Shown in pieces: positions 7,060 to 16,086 of a stretch of 50,204 bases of DNA. Under the pieces are notes generated by a model. The model saw nothing but the letters and a program-made list of their open reading frames with translations. It was not told the DNA's origin and made no database searches. Every line of letters starts with the position of its first letter. The stretch's first letter is position 1. The DNA comes from Eubacteriales bacterium. GTDB taxonomy: Bacteria > Bacillota > Clostridia > Oscillospirales > CAG-382. The stretch covers positions 1 to 50,204 of the forward strand of contig JAQVPJ010000018.1 of the NCBI GenBank assembly GCA_028702135.1, given 5' to 3'. A program made the position numbers and the translations under genes.

Positions 7060-8784
7060 ATGCCTTTTAACACATTTTTTAATTTAGCACAGATCAATGA
7101 TATAGACCCTGAGCTTGTTAATGAGGAAGGCTTTTTGGAACTCATTATTAAGTATAACGGCGATATATCAATGGTTGCCATGGAGCTCGGTGCTGATATT
7201 GAGATTCTCAATTCTGATTATGCTATTATGACGATACACATAAGCAGAATTCAACAGATTTATAATTATAGCGAGGTTGAATATATAGAGCTTCCCAAGC
7301 TACTGACATATTTTTTAAGCGAAAGCCTCGGCAGAGCATGCATTTCTGCAGTGCAGAGCACGCAGCGGTTCGGTCTGACGGGAGCAGGGGTAATTATAGG
7401 TATAATCGATTCCGGAATCGATTATACTCACCCGGATTTATTAAATGACGACAATACGACCAGGATTATCTCGATTTGGGATCAAACCATTCAGGGAACA
7501 CCACCCTCAGGCTTTAGGAACGGTACAGAGTTTACAAAAACGCAGCTTAACACAGCGCTTGCAAGTGATGACCCTTTTACCATAGTTCCGAGCAGGGATG
7601 ACGAAGGTCATGGAACAGCAGTATCGGGTATTGCCGCCGGAAACGGAAGAACAAGCAACGGCAGGGAAAGAGGCGCAGCGACAAAAGCCGAACTCATTGT
7701 TGTAAAGCTCGGACACAGGGGAACCGAATCCTTTGCGAGAACAACAGAAATAATGAGAGCGATAAAATACATAACAGATAAAGCCGAACAGCTTAATATG
7801 CCTGTATCAATTAATCTGAGTTATGGAACAAACGACGGGTCCCACGCCGGAGATTCTCTTTTTGAAACATATATTGACTCAATGTCTCAAACATGGAAAA
7901 CAGTAATTTCAGCTGCAACAGGAAACGAGGGCACAGCAGGACATCACTTTTCTGCAGTTTTGTCCGAAGGGGAAACTATCGTAATAGATTTTGTTACAAT
8001 AGGTCTGATAGAAAACTTATATATGACATTATGGAAAAATTTTGCGGATAATTTTTCTTACGAGCTTATTTCTCCAAGTGGCAGATCATCAGGTGTCATC
8101 AGAGCGAATCAACGTCAGGTTTTTATTACTCTCGATAATGTTCTTGTATCGTTTTTGTTAGGTCAGCCTACTCATTACAACTATGATCAGGAACTGTTTT
8201 TTTCATTCAGAGCATTAAACGGTACGGTACCAAACGGCATTTGGCAGCTAAAAGTAAATGCTTTGCAAGTCGTAGACGGAAACCTAAATGTCTGGCTGCC
8301 GACTATTGAGGATGTCAGCAGGGACACAGCATTTTTGAATCCTGTCATCGAAACTACACTAACTTTACCTTCCACTGCGATGAGTGTTATTTCGGTCGGT
8401 GGTTATAATGCAGTCATAAACAGCGTTGCAGAATTTTCGGGCAGGGGATATACACGCAGTATAATTAACATAAAACCGGATATTGTAGCTCCCGCTGTCG
8501 GTATTTTAAGTACCCGCTCCGGCGGCGGCTATGATACTTTTACAGGTACGAGTATGGCTGCACCCTTTGTAACCGGATCTGCTGCTTTGATGATGGAGTG
8601 GGGTATTGTCCGCGGAAACGATCCTTTTTTATATGGACAACGAATAAAAGCGTTTTTGCGAAAAGGAGCGACAAGGCTGGGCTTTATAGAATATCCCAAC
8701 CCGATATGGGGTTACGGTGCGCTTTGTCTGAACCGAAGTATGGAATATTTAGTTGAATTTACAAGCGGAGGTATATCAAGGTGA
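7060..8784 (+). CDS. Csp-type subtilisin-like serine protease, copy 1
   Basis: A 574-residue S8 peptidase without a signal peptide. The first ~95 residues form the prodomain. The catalytic triad is complete: Asp117 (in IIDSGIDY), His184 (in DEGHGTAVSGIAAG) and Ser498 (in GTSMAAP), and the oxyanion Asn is present in GNEG. A ~150-residue insertion between His and Ser domains (about residues 300-420) is the beta-rich jellyroll typical of Csp proteases, which remove the pro-peptide of SleC at germination. Family length (~560-590) and the sleC neighbour support Csp rather than a secreted subtilisin. It differs clearly from the next two copies, which resemble each other more. Its TGA overlaps the GTG of the next gene, implying coupled translation. 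Confidence 0.9.
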   Translation: MPFNTFFNLAQINDIDPELVNEEGFLELIIKYNGDISMVAMELGADIEILNSDYAIMTIHISRIQQIYNYSEVEYIELPKLLTYFLSESLGRACISAVQSTQRFGLTGAGVIIGIIDSGIDYTHPDLLNDDNTTRIISIWDQTIQGTPPSGFRNGTEFTKTQLNTALASDDPFTIVPSRDDEGHGTAVSGIAAGNGRTSNGRERGAATKAELIVVKLGHRGTESFARTTEIMRAIKYITDKAEQLNMPVSINLSYGTNDGSHAGDSLFETYIDSMSQTWKTVISAATGNEGTAGHHFSAVLSEGETIVIDFVTIGLIENLYMTLWKNFADNFSYELISPSGRSSGVIRANQRQVFITLDNVLVSFLLGQPTHYNYDQELFFSFRALNGTVPNGIWQLKVNALQVVDGNLNVWLPTIEDVSRDTAFLNPVIETTLTLPSTAMSVISVGGYNAVINSVAEFSGRGYTRSIINIKPDIVAPAVGILSTRSGGGYDTFTGTSMAAPFVTGSAALMMEWGIVRGNDPFLYGQRIKAFLRKGATRLGFIEYPNPIWGYGALCLNRSMEYLVEFTSGGISR

Positions 8785-10484
8785 CCAAACAGGAAAAAAT
8801 CGATTTTATCAACCAACCCGATACAATCGGGTTTGTCATCAGGGACAGTCCGAAGATAAGAAAATTTTTCGAGGAAAGATCATCGTTAGTAACTACGATA
8901 ACCTTTTCGGATCGTTATTTGGTTGCATATACAAGCACGAGTAATTACAGTCAGTTGCTCTCGGATCTCGGAACAGGAGCAATAAGTTCTATATCATTGA
9001 TTCTCGGTTTGCTTGATCGCGCTAATATTGAAGCGGCGGGAATACTACAGGTTCAGCAACAGCCGTTTCTTGACCTGAGGGGCAGGGGAGTTCTGATCGG
9101 TATTATTGACACCGGTATCGATTATACTAAAAACGCATTTATTTATGAAGACGGCACAAGCAAAATTTATTCTATATACGATTTAACAATCAACGAAAAT
9201 CCCCCTGATGGTTTTTATGTAGGCACAGAATATACAAAGGAGCAAATAAACAAGGCTCTGCGTTCTCCGAATCCTTTGGAAATCGTGCCGTCAACGGACA
9301 CAAACGGTCATGGTACTTTTCTCGCTTCTGTTGCCGCGGGACGTGAGGAGGGGGATTTGATCGGAGCTGCGCCGGATTCAGAGCTTATAGTAGTAAAACT
9401 CAGAAAAGCGAAACAATTTTTTCTGGACCTCTTTGCTATCCTGCCCGAACAGGAAAACGCTTTTGAATCGCTGTCGGTAATGGCAGCAGTGGAGTATATC
9501 GTTCAAACAGCACAAAGAATTAACAGACCGGTAGCGATATGCATTGGGCTTGGTACAAATCTCGGCGGACACGATGGTTTTACTATATTTGAGGAGTATC
9601 TGTCGTCAGTTTCTATAAAAACCGGAGTCTGTCTTTGCGCTGCTGCCGGTAATGAAAGTCAGGCACGGCATCATATGCAGGGTACGATTAAAGATATAAA
9701 TAATCCGGTACCGATAGAATTTAGAGTAGGAGAAAATGCAGGCGATATCTTTTTGTCTGTATATAATTCGGCTTCCGACAGAATATCGGTCGCAATCAGG
9801 TCACCTACAGGCGAGCTCATTGATAGGATTCCTGCGAAAAACGCTGTTTTTTTTGAAACAAACTTAGTTTTGGAAAGAACAAACATCCGTGTAGCATATT
9901 TTTTTCCGCTTGAGCAAAGCGGTGGTCAGGCGACAACCGTCAGAATCGGAAACGCCACTCCGGGGATATGGACGATTTTAGTTTACGCAGACATTTTACT
10001 TGACGGTGAATTTCATTCATGGCTGCCGTTAACGGGTCTTGTATCTCCTACTGTGGAGTTTCTAAACCCGTCTCCAAGTCATACAGTCGTCGTACCGTCA
10101 ACAACCGTTGGAATAATTTCATGCGGCGCATACGACAGTGTGAGTAATAGTCTTTATGAAAGGTCCTCGTGGGGACCGACAAGACTGCCTGTTATCGCAC
10201 CGGATTTTACCGCTCCGGGTGTTAATATCAGCGGTGTCTATCCGACAGGTGTAGGAACGATGAGCGGAACGAGCGTGGCAGCAGCTATTACAACGGGAGC
10301 ATGTGCTCTGCTTCTTCAATGGGGTATTGTAGATGGTTTTGACATTTCCATGAGCACCTTTGAAGCGAAAGCGTTTTTGATAAGAGGCTGTATGCGTGAC
10401 CCCGATGTAGTATATCCAAATATACAATGGGGCTACGGAAGAATAAATCTAATACAGACCTTCAATTTAATGAGAGAGCTGTAA
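8781..10484 (+). CDS. Csp-type subtilisin-like serine protease, copy 2
   Basis: A 567-residue S8 peptidase with GTG start overlapping the preceding stop by 4 bases. It has a prodomain of about 90 residues, then Asp110 (IIDTGIDY), His177 (NGHGTFLASVAAG), oxyanion Asn in GNES and Ser498 (GTSVAAA). The order of domains is the same as in copy 1, including the jellyroll insertion. The Ser motif has Ala where the classical GTSMAAP has Pro. In Clostridioides difficile, the Csp relatives CspA and CspC have lost catalytic residues and act in germinant signalling (literature knowledge); here the triad is intact, so proteolytic activity is expected. It is very similar along its full length to the copy at 11099. 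Confidence 0.9.
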   Translation: MTKQEKIDFINQPDTIGFVIRDSPKIRKFFEERSSLVTTITFSDRYLVAYTSTSNYSQLLSDLGTGAISSISLILGLLDRANIEAAGILQVQQQPFLDLRGRGVLIGIIDTGIDYTKNAFIYEDGTSKIYSIYDLTINENPPDGFYVGTEYTKEQINKALRSPNPLEIVPSTDTNGHGTFLASVAAGREEGDLIGAAPDSELIVVKLRKAKQFFLDLFAILPEQENAFESLSVMAAVEYIVQTAQRINRPVAICIGLGTNLGGHDGFTIFEEYLSSVSIKTGVCLCAAAGNESQARHHMQGTIKDINNPVPIEFRVGENAGDIFLSVYNSASDRISVAIRSPTGELIDRIPAKNAVFFETNLVLERTNIRVAYFFPLEQSGGQATTVRIGNATPGIWTILVYADILLDGEFHSWLPLTGLVSPTVEFLNPSPSHTVVVPSTTVGIISCGAYDSVSNSLYERSSWGPTRLPVIAPDFTAPGVNISGVYPTGVGTMSGTSVAAAITTGACALLLQWGIVDGFDISMSTFEAKAFLIRGCMRDPDVVYPNIQWGYGRINLIQTFNLMREL

Positions 10485-10518
10485 AATTCGGCGAATTTAT
10501 AGTTAACGGGGTAAGCAT

Positions 10519-11066
10519 ATGGATACAAATCAGGATTTGAATGATTTTTTGAACGATACCGAAACGGTTCATTTCGTATTGAGAGATAATCTGCTCAACA
10601 GGCAATTACTGGAAAGATGGCCACAGATAAGGGTTTCTCAGTTATTTTTGGAAAAGTTCCTTTTCGCATCCATTAACACGGAATATATAGACACTTTCAT
10701 AGATTAAATCGGCAGTGTAGTCGCAAGTTCCGCACCATCAATACTCGGACTATTGAATCCTGAAAGCAAGTATGATTGCATTCAACGATTAACAGAAGAT
10801 ACCATTGACGACTTAAAAGGAAAAGGAGTATTAGTGGGCATTATCGATACCGGTATCGATTATACTAATACCGTTTTTAGAACAAAAATATTGCTTCTCG
10901 ATACGAGAGTGATAATACAATATGATGAACACTTATAAAGCGAGAGCTTACCTGATAGACGGATGTGATAAAGATGTAAATAACATTTACCCGAATACCC
11001 AGTGGGGGGTACGGACGGTTAAACCTGAAACGTACTTTCGAGCTTTTAAAACAAACATCATTATAG
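10519..11066 (+). pseudogene. decayed Csp protease copy (stop codon, internal deletion, frameshift)
   Basis: ATG 10519 opens a frame matching the prodomain of copies 2 and 3, but it is interrupted by TAA at 10705-10707, just where the paralogues read DDLGS. After the stop, the same frame continues with a LGLLN segment and GVLVGIIDTGIDYT (catalytic Asp region) near 10830-10865. About 1.1-1.2 kb encoding the His and Ser regions is missing. The extreme C-terminus reappears (KARAYLIDGC and PNTQWG, 10935-11009), where a run of six G instead of four shifts the frame; removing one G restores YGRLNL up to a TAG at 11064-11066. Three independent lesions make it a clear pseudogene. Confidence 0.88.
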
Positions 11067-11098
11067 AAAAACCGGAATGATAAGGAGAAGACCAAAAG

Positions 11099-12802
11099 AT
11101 GAATGTAAGCGTTCCGTTTAATGAATTATATTTTGATCCGGATACGGTAGATTTTATAGTAAGGGACAGCGAGTTTATGAGGAACTTTATAAACGAGCGT
11201 CCCCAGATAAGAGCATTCTATGAGTTCGGAAACAGTTATCTTATCCTATATACTGATATCCGGTACGCAAATACCTTAATAGATGATTTAGGTTCGGCTG
11301 CTGTCAGATCTACTTCAAAGGTATTGGGACTACTCGGCCGCGCCAGCCTTGATGCGGCAGGAATTATTCGTATTCAGGAATCACCCGTTCTCGGGCTTAA
11401 AGGCAGAGGTGTTCTTGTAGGCATTATTGATACAGGCATCGATTATACAAAAAGTGCGTTTATTAATGATGACGGAACGAGCAAAATACAGTACATATAT
11501 GATTTTACAATAATGGGGGAAAGCTCTAACGGTAATTTTGCCGGTACTGAATTTTCCAATGAGCAAATCAATCGCGCTCTTGCCTCCGATAATCCATTTG
11601 AAATCGTTCCGACTAATGATACCGTAGGGCATGGCACATTCTTAGCTTCAGTAGCCGCCGGACGTGATGAGAGTTTAAATATTGGAGCTGCGCCCGAAGC
11701 AGAACTTATAGTCGTAAAACTAAGAAAAGCAAGACCTTTTTACCTTGATTATTACCTTATACCTCCTGAGCAGGACAATGTCTTTGATTCTATCTCGGTT
11801 ATGATAGGAATTGAGTTTATTCTGAAAAAAGCTAACGAGCTTGAAAGACCGGTCGCTATCTGTATAGGCTTAGGCACGAATATCGGCGGACACGACGGTT
11901 TTACGATACTTGAGGAATATCTCGGAGCATCCTCAAAGCTTCCGGGTGTCTGCATATGTGCTGCTGTAGGTAATGAGAGCCAGGCAAGACACCATACTCA
12001 GGGGATAATCCCCTCGGTAGGTGAGTCTGTACCCATCGATATACGGGTCGGAGAAAACGCGGGTAATATTTACTGCAGTATATATACCGGTATTTCGGAT
12101 AGAGTTTCGATTGCTGTAAGGACTCCGACCGGTGAGTTTATAGGCAGATTCTCGGCAAAAAGCGGAAGTACGCTTCGAACGAAGCTGGTTTTAGAGCGTT
12201 CCACTGTTGTACTGAGCTATTTTTTTCCGCTTGAGGGCAGCGGAGCTCAGGTTTCTGTTGTGAGGATAATTGATGCAACGCCGGGAATTTGGACGATAAT
12301 CGTTTATGGTGATATAATCAATGATGGGACTTTCCATTCCTGGCTGCCGATAACGGGTTTCGTATCGCCGGAGGTGGAGTTTTTGTCCCCGACGCCTAAC
12401 TATACCGTTGTAGTACCTTCAACATCGATCGGGCTTATAAAATGCGGGGCATATAACAATTTTACCAACAGCTTATATATAGACACTTCGTGGGGACCGA
12501 CAAGACTGCCCGTAATATCACCTGATTTTGTTGCTCCGGGTGTTGAAGTCGGAGGCGTTTATCCTTCAGGTTACGGTACTATGAGCGGTACGAGTGTCGC
12601 CACAGCGATTACAACAGGTGCCTGTGCTTTAATACTGCAATGGGGAGTTGTTGAGAACAACGATATTTCTATGAGTACATTCCAAGCGAGAGCTTATATA
12701 ATCAGGGGTTGTGAGCGAGAACCGAACTTGACCTACCCCAACACACAGTGGGGATATGGTAAGCTCAACCTGACAAACTCCTTTAATTTGATAAGGTCAT
12801 AA
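11099..12802 (+). CDS. Csp-type subtilisin-like serine protease, copy 3
   Basis: A 567-residue S8 peptidase of the same architecture as copy 2. The catalytic residues are Asp111 (IIDTGIDY), His178 (GHGTFLASVAAG) and Ser499 (GTSVATA), with the oxyanion Asn in GNES. The ATG is preceded by AAGGAG at 11082-11087, a slightly long 11-base spacing. Residue-level similarity to copy 2 extends from the FIVRDS prodomain segment to the C-terminal YPNTQWGYGKLNL, so the two look like tandem duplicates. Expected role: activation of pro-SleC or of another spore zymogen during germination. A GC-rich hairpin follows the stop and probably ends the operon. Confidence 0.9.
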   Translation: MNVSVPFNELYFDPDTVDFIVRDSEFMRNFINERPQIRAFYEFGNSYLILYTDIRYANTLIDDLGSAAVRSTSKVLGLLGRASLDAAGIIRIQESPVLGLKGRGVLVGIIDTGIDYTKSAFINDDGTSKIQYIYDFTIMGESSNGNFAGTEFSNEQINRALASDNPFEIVPTNDTVGHGTFLASVAAGRDESLNIGAAPEAELIVVKLRKARPFYLDYYLIPPEQDNVFDSISVMIGIEFILKKANELERPVAICIGLGTNIGGHDGFTILEEYLGASSKLPGVCICAAVGNESQARHHTQGIIPSVGESVPIDIRVGENAGNIYCSIYTGISDRVSIAVRTPTGEFIGRFSAKSGSTLRTKLVLERSTVVLSYFFPLEGSGAQVSVVRIIDATPGIWTIIVYGDIINDGTFHSWLPITGFVSPEVEFLSPTPNYTVVVPSTSIGLIKCGAYNNFTNSLYIDTSWGPTRLPVISPDFVAPGVEVGGVYPSGYGTMSGTSVATAITTGACALILQWGVVENNDISMSTFQARAYIIRGCEREPNLTYPNTQWGYGKLNLTNSFNLIRS

Positions 12803-12830
12803 AAAATCGCGGGGGCTGTTCCCCGCGGTT
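12803..12830 (+). terminator. GC-rich hairpin ending the csp operon
   Basis: CGCGGGG pairs with CCCCGCG around GCTGTT, extended by A-T pairs, starting 5 bases after the stop. The downstream T run is short, so termination may be partial. Confidence 0.6.
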
Positions 12831-12975
12831 GTACTGTGGCTCAAGAATTCCGATTTATTATATATATTCAAAATAACAAATTATATGATAATTATAAAAA
12901 AAGGATTATCCCAATAAAAAACACGACATAATAATAGTGAAACATTCAATTGAAAAATCAGGGGGAGACAAAAGC

Positions 12976-14910
12976 ATGAATTACTCAAAGCTGCTTACGC
13001 CATATAAAATAGGCAAAATGCAGGTAAAAAACCGTATCGTCATGGCACCGATGGGGCTAAACGCAGCGCATCCGGACGGAACTATTGACAACGATGAAAT
13101 AGATTACTTTGAGGAGCGAGCAAAAGGCGGTACGGGATTGATTATAATAGGCTGTCAGTTCCTTACCAAGGAGCTTGCACAGGGTTCGCTTGAAGGTTAT
13201 CTTGACAAAACACACGTCATTCCGCAGTTGACAAATCTCTGTGAGACTGTAAAAAAGTACGGAACAAAAATATCGGCGCAGTTGAGTTGCGGCACCGGTA
13301 AGAATGCGTTTGCCAATATGTTCGGTGATCCGCCGGTTTCTGCGTCTGCGATTCCCTCGATGTTTGATCCGGACCTTATATGCCACGCACTCGATACAGA
13401 GGAAATAAAGCAGATAATGAAGCAGTTTGCTTTCTCGGCAAAGCTGTTGAAGGATGCTGGTTTTGATGCGATAGAGATACATGCGCATGCAGGGTATCTC
13501 GTGGATCAGTTTATGTCCGATGTCTGGAATAAACGGAACGACGAGTACGGCGGTACTCCTGAAAAAAGAATGAGATTCCCTATTGAAATAGTAGAGTCAA
13601 TACGCAGTGCAGTCGGAGGGGAAATACCAATACTGTTCAGAATAGCTTGTAAGCATCTTTTTGAAGGCGGCAGGACTATTGAGGAAACACTTCCGCTTAT
13701 GAAAATGCTTGAGGATGCCGGAGTGGATGCTTTTGATATTGATATCGGGAGCTATGAAAATATCGAGTATATTTTTCCTCCGACTTATCTCGGTGATGCA
13801 TGTATGCGAAGCATTTGCAATGTAGTGAGGAAAACGATTAGTGTACCGATTCTAAATGCGGGAAACCATACGCCGGAAACCGCTGTGGAGCTTATAGAAT
13901 CCGGCGACGCTGATTTTGTAATGATGGGACGTCCTCTGATAGCTGACCCGCATATCGTGAATAAACTAATAGAAAACAGGCGTGACGAAATCCGACCTTG
14001 TATTCGTTGTAACGAGGATTGCATAGGCAGAATTATCACCAGGCTAACAAAAATAAGCTGCTCTGTAAATCCGGTTGCCTGTTTTGAAAAGCGGATTGAA
14101 ATGAAAAAAACCGAGAATCCGAAAAAAGTGGTTGTTATAGGCGGCGGTCCCGGAGGGATGGAAGCGGCAAGAACAGCTGCCTTAAAGGGACATAGGGTAT
14201 CGCTCTACGAAAAGGACAAAGCACTTGGAGGTCAGCTTAAAAGTGCAGCCACTCCCGACTTTAAAAGTCAGCTACGTGAGCTTGTTGAATGGTATAAGAG
14301 GCAGCTTGAGCTTTTAAATATCGAAGTGCACTTAAACTCAGAGATTAATGAGGATAACCCTGTCCTGAAAGACGCGGATTATATTATTGTCGCCACAGGC
14401 GCGGTACCGATCATGCCGGAGATTTCCGGAATAGAAAATGCGGTTGACATAATATCTGCTCATATCTATCCTGAAAAGCTAAAGGGTGATAGGATAGTCT
14501 ATTGCGGAGGTGGTTTGTCCGCGTGCGACAGCGCTCTTGAGACAGCGCAAAAAGGAAAAAAGACAGTGATAATTGAAATGCTTGAACACATCGCCGCAAA
14601 CGATCACTTTATAAACAGAGCCGCACTTTTTCCGTTGCTCAGCAAATATGGAGTGGAAATATACACGAATCATACTGTCTCTGAAATAAAAAAAGACGGA
14701 GTAAAAGCTATTAATATTGATGGAAAAGAAGTCTTTATTACCGCTGATACCGTTGTATCTTCATTCGGTATGAAACCATATAACGAAACAGCAAAAAAAA
14801 TAGATGAAAAATATCATCTGAAGACAAGAATAATCGGGGACTGCGAAAAAATCAGAAAGGTCGGCGGTGCGGTCAGGGAGGGATTTTACGCAGCACTGAC
14901 TTTAGATTGA
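12976..14910 (+). CDS. FMN/FAD iron-sulfur oxidoreductase of the 2,4-dienoyl-CoA reductase / OYE family
   Basis: A 644-residue two-part flavoenzyme. The N-terminal ~330 residues are an Old Yellow Enzyme TIM barrel (starting NYSKLLTPYKIGKMQVKNR, with HAHAGYLVDQFMS containing the usual active-site His pair). Cys342, Cys345, Cys349 and Cys362 (C-x2-C-x3-C-x12-C) would bind a 4Fe-4S cluster. From about residue 376 a Rossmann FAD/NAD(P)H domain begins (VVVIGGGPGGMEAAR), with a second dinucleotide motif near residue 510 (YCGGGLSACDSA). Related enzymes reduce enoates, dienoyl-CoA or, in BaiCD, bile acid intermediates; the substrate here cannot be inferred. ATG 12976 is chosen because GGGGGAG lies 8 bases upstream. 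It is monocistronic with a terminator. Confidence 0.9.
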   Translation: MNYSKLLTPYKIGKMQVKNRIVMAPMGLNAAHPDGTIDNDEIDYFEERAKGGTGLIIIGCQFLTKELAQGSLEGYLDKTHVIPQLTNLCETVKKYGTKISAQLSCGTGKNAFANMFGDPPVSASAIPSMFDPDLICHALDTEEIKQIMKQFAFSAKLLKDAGFDAIEIHAHAGYLVDQFMSDVWNKRNDEYGGTPEKRMRFPIEIVESIRSAVGGEIPILFRIACKHLFEGGRTIEETLPLMKMLEDAGVDAFDIDIGSYENIEYIFPPTYLGDACMRSICNVVRKTISVPILNAGNHTPETAVELIESGDADFVMMGRPLIADPHIVNKLIENRRDEIRPCIRCNEDCIGRIITRLTKISCSVNPVACFEKRIEMKKTENPKKVVVIGGGPGGMEAARTAALKGHRVSLYEKDKALGGQLKSAATPDFKSQLRELVEWYKRQLELLNIEVHLNSEINEDNPVLKDADYIIVATGAVPIMPEISGIENAVDIISAHIYPEKLKGDRIVYCGGGLSACDSALETAQKGKKTVIIEMLEHIAANDHFINRAALFPLLSKYGVEIYTNHTVSEIKKDGVKAINIDGKEVFITADTVVSSFGMKPYNETAKKIDEKYHLKTRIIGDCEKIRKVGGAVREGFYAALTLD

Positions 14911-14915
14911 CAATT

Positions 14916-14953
14916 AAGGGCTAAATCAGATTTACAGCGACTCAGCCCTTTTT
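14916..14953 (+). terminator. intrinsic terminator after the OYE-family gene
   Basis: AAGGGCT (14916-14922) pairs with AGCCCTT (14944-14950), followed by a T run. It faces the convergent nagA gene. Confidence 0.7.
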
Positions 14954-14958
14954 AGCTC

Positions 14959-16086
14959 TTATACAATTTTTCCGTTTACTAAGGTGTATTTGACCTGTAA
15001 ATGTCTGTCAAGTACAGTGATATCCGCATATTTCCCAACCGAAATACTACCCGTTTCACCCTCAATGCCAAGTGTTTTTGCCGGATTCAGCGATGCCATT
15101 TTTGAAACCTGTTCGAGCGGTATGCCTATGCTTACAAGATTTTGTACCCCTTCAAGCAGCGTTTTTGTGCTGCCGGCAATCGTTCCGTCTTCAAGTCTGA
15201 CTACGCCGTCTTTTACAAAGCGTTTTTCACCCATAACAGTAAATTCCGTGAGATTTGTCCCGGCTGCATGTCCGGAATCGCTTACCATGTTTATATTATC
15301 CGAACCCTTCAATCGGTAAATCAACTCGACGGTTTTTGGGTGAATATGAACAAAATCGCAGATCATCTCGCATTTTACTTTCGGATTTGTCAGCACACAG
15401 CCCAAAACGCCGGGTTCCCTGTGATTGTACGGACGCATTGCATTAAAGGTATGCGTAGACTGCGTAGCTCCCCATAAAACAGCTTTTTCTGCTTCTTCAT
15501 AAGTTGCGTCTGTATGACCGAGTGAAATTTTAATACCTTTTGAAATGCAATAACGAATACATTCCTCCTGACCTTTGATCTCGGGAGCGACTGTTATCAG
15601 TTTAAGATATCCTTTAGAATGAGATAACATTAAATTGATTTTTTCTATTGACGGAGGAATGATATTCTGTGCAATCATAGCTCCCTTCTTTTTTACATTC
15701 AGAAAGGGACCCTCGGCGTGGATTCCGATGATTTTCGCTCCCCGAGTACCTCTTTTTATTGCCGCTGTGATTTCATCGAACTGACATAGCAAGACGTCAA
15801 AGCTTGCGGAGGATGTTGTCGCTGCGATTGAGGTAACGCCTTTTGTCGCTTCAAAGTGCGTTATAGCATCAATATCGGGTTTCTCATCACTAAAACGCGA
15901 GCCGTAAGCGCCGTGTATATGAGTATCGATAAAACCGGGAATTACATACATATCCGTACAGTCGATCGCATCGAATGAGCCATTTATATTTGGTCTGATT
16001 TCGGCTATCCTTTCATTCTCTACAAATATATCAGAAGGAAAGAATTTATATTTGTCGTTAAGAACAATACCGTTTTTAAGCAGCAT
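14959..16086 (-). CDS. nagA: N-acetylglucosamine-6-phosphate deacetylase
   Basis: NagA removes acetate from GlcNAc-6-P to give glucosamine-6-P for glycolysis or wall synthesis. The 375-residue product is full length. It has the amidohydrolase metal motif HIHG (about residue 57), HAEGPFL with the metal-binding Glu (about residue 123), GHTDATYEEA and THTFNAMRPYNHREPG (about residues 190-220). SDSGHAAG (about residue 268) carries the catalytic Asp, and LNPAKTLG lies near the C-terminus. Its start overlaps the stop of the upstream oxidoreductase by one base, so both form one operon driven from 17172-17200. No nagB or sugar transporter lies next to it in this window. Confidence 0.93.
   Translation of the reverse strand: MLLKNGIVLNDKYKFFPSDIFVENERIAEIRPNINGSFDAIDCTDMYVIPGFIDTHIHGAYGSRFSDEKPDIDAITHFEATKGVTSIAATTSSASFDVLLCQFDEITAAIKRGTRGAKIIGIHAEGPFLNVKKKGAMIAQNIIPPSIEKINLMLSHSKGYLKLITVAPEIKGQEECIRYCISKGIKISLGHTDATYEEAEKAVLWGATQSTHTFNAMRPYNHREPGVLGCVLTNPKVKCEMICDFVHIHPKTVELIYRLKGSDNINMVSDSGHAAGTNLTEFTVMGEKRFVKDGVVRLEDGTIAGSTKTLLEGVQNLVSIGIPLEQVSKMASLNPAKTLGIEGETGSISVGKYADITVLDRHLQVKYTLVNGKIV

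Noticed and set aside
7507-7716. Antisense open frames within the csp proteases and other large genes
   Set aside because: They lack ribosome binding sites and mirror the codon pattern of the real gene on the other strand.
7060-12802. Pseudoprotease status for one of the Csp copies, as in C. difficile
   Set aside because: Asp, His, Ser and the oxyanion Asn can be read directly in all three complete copies.
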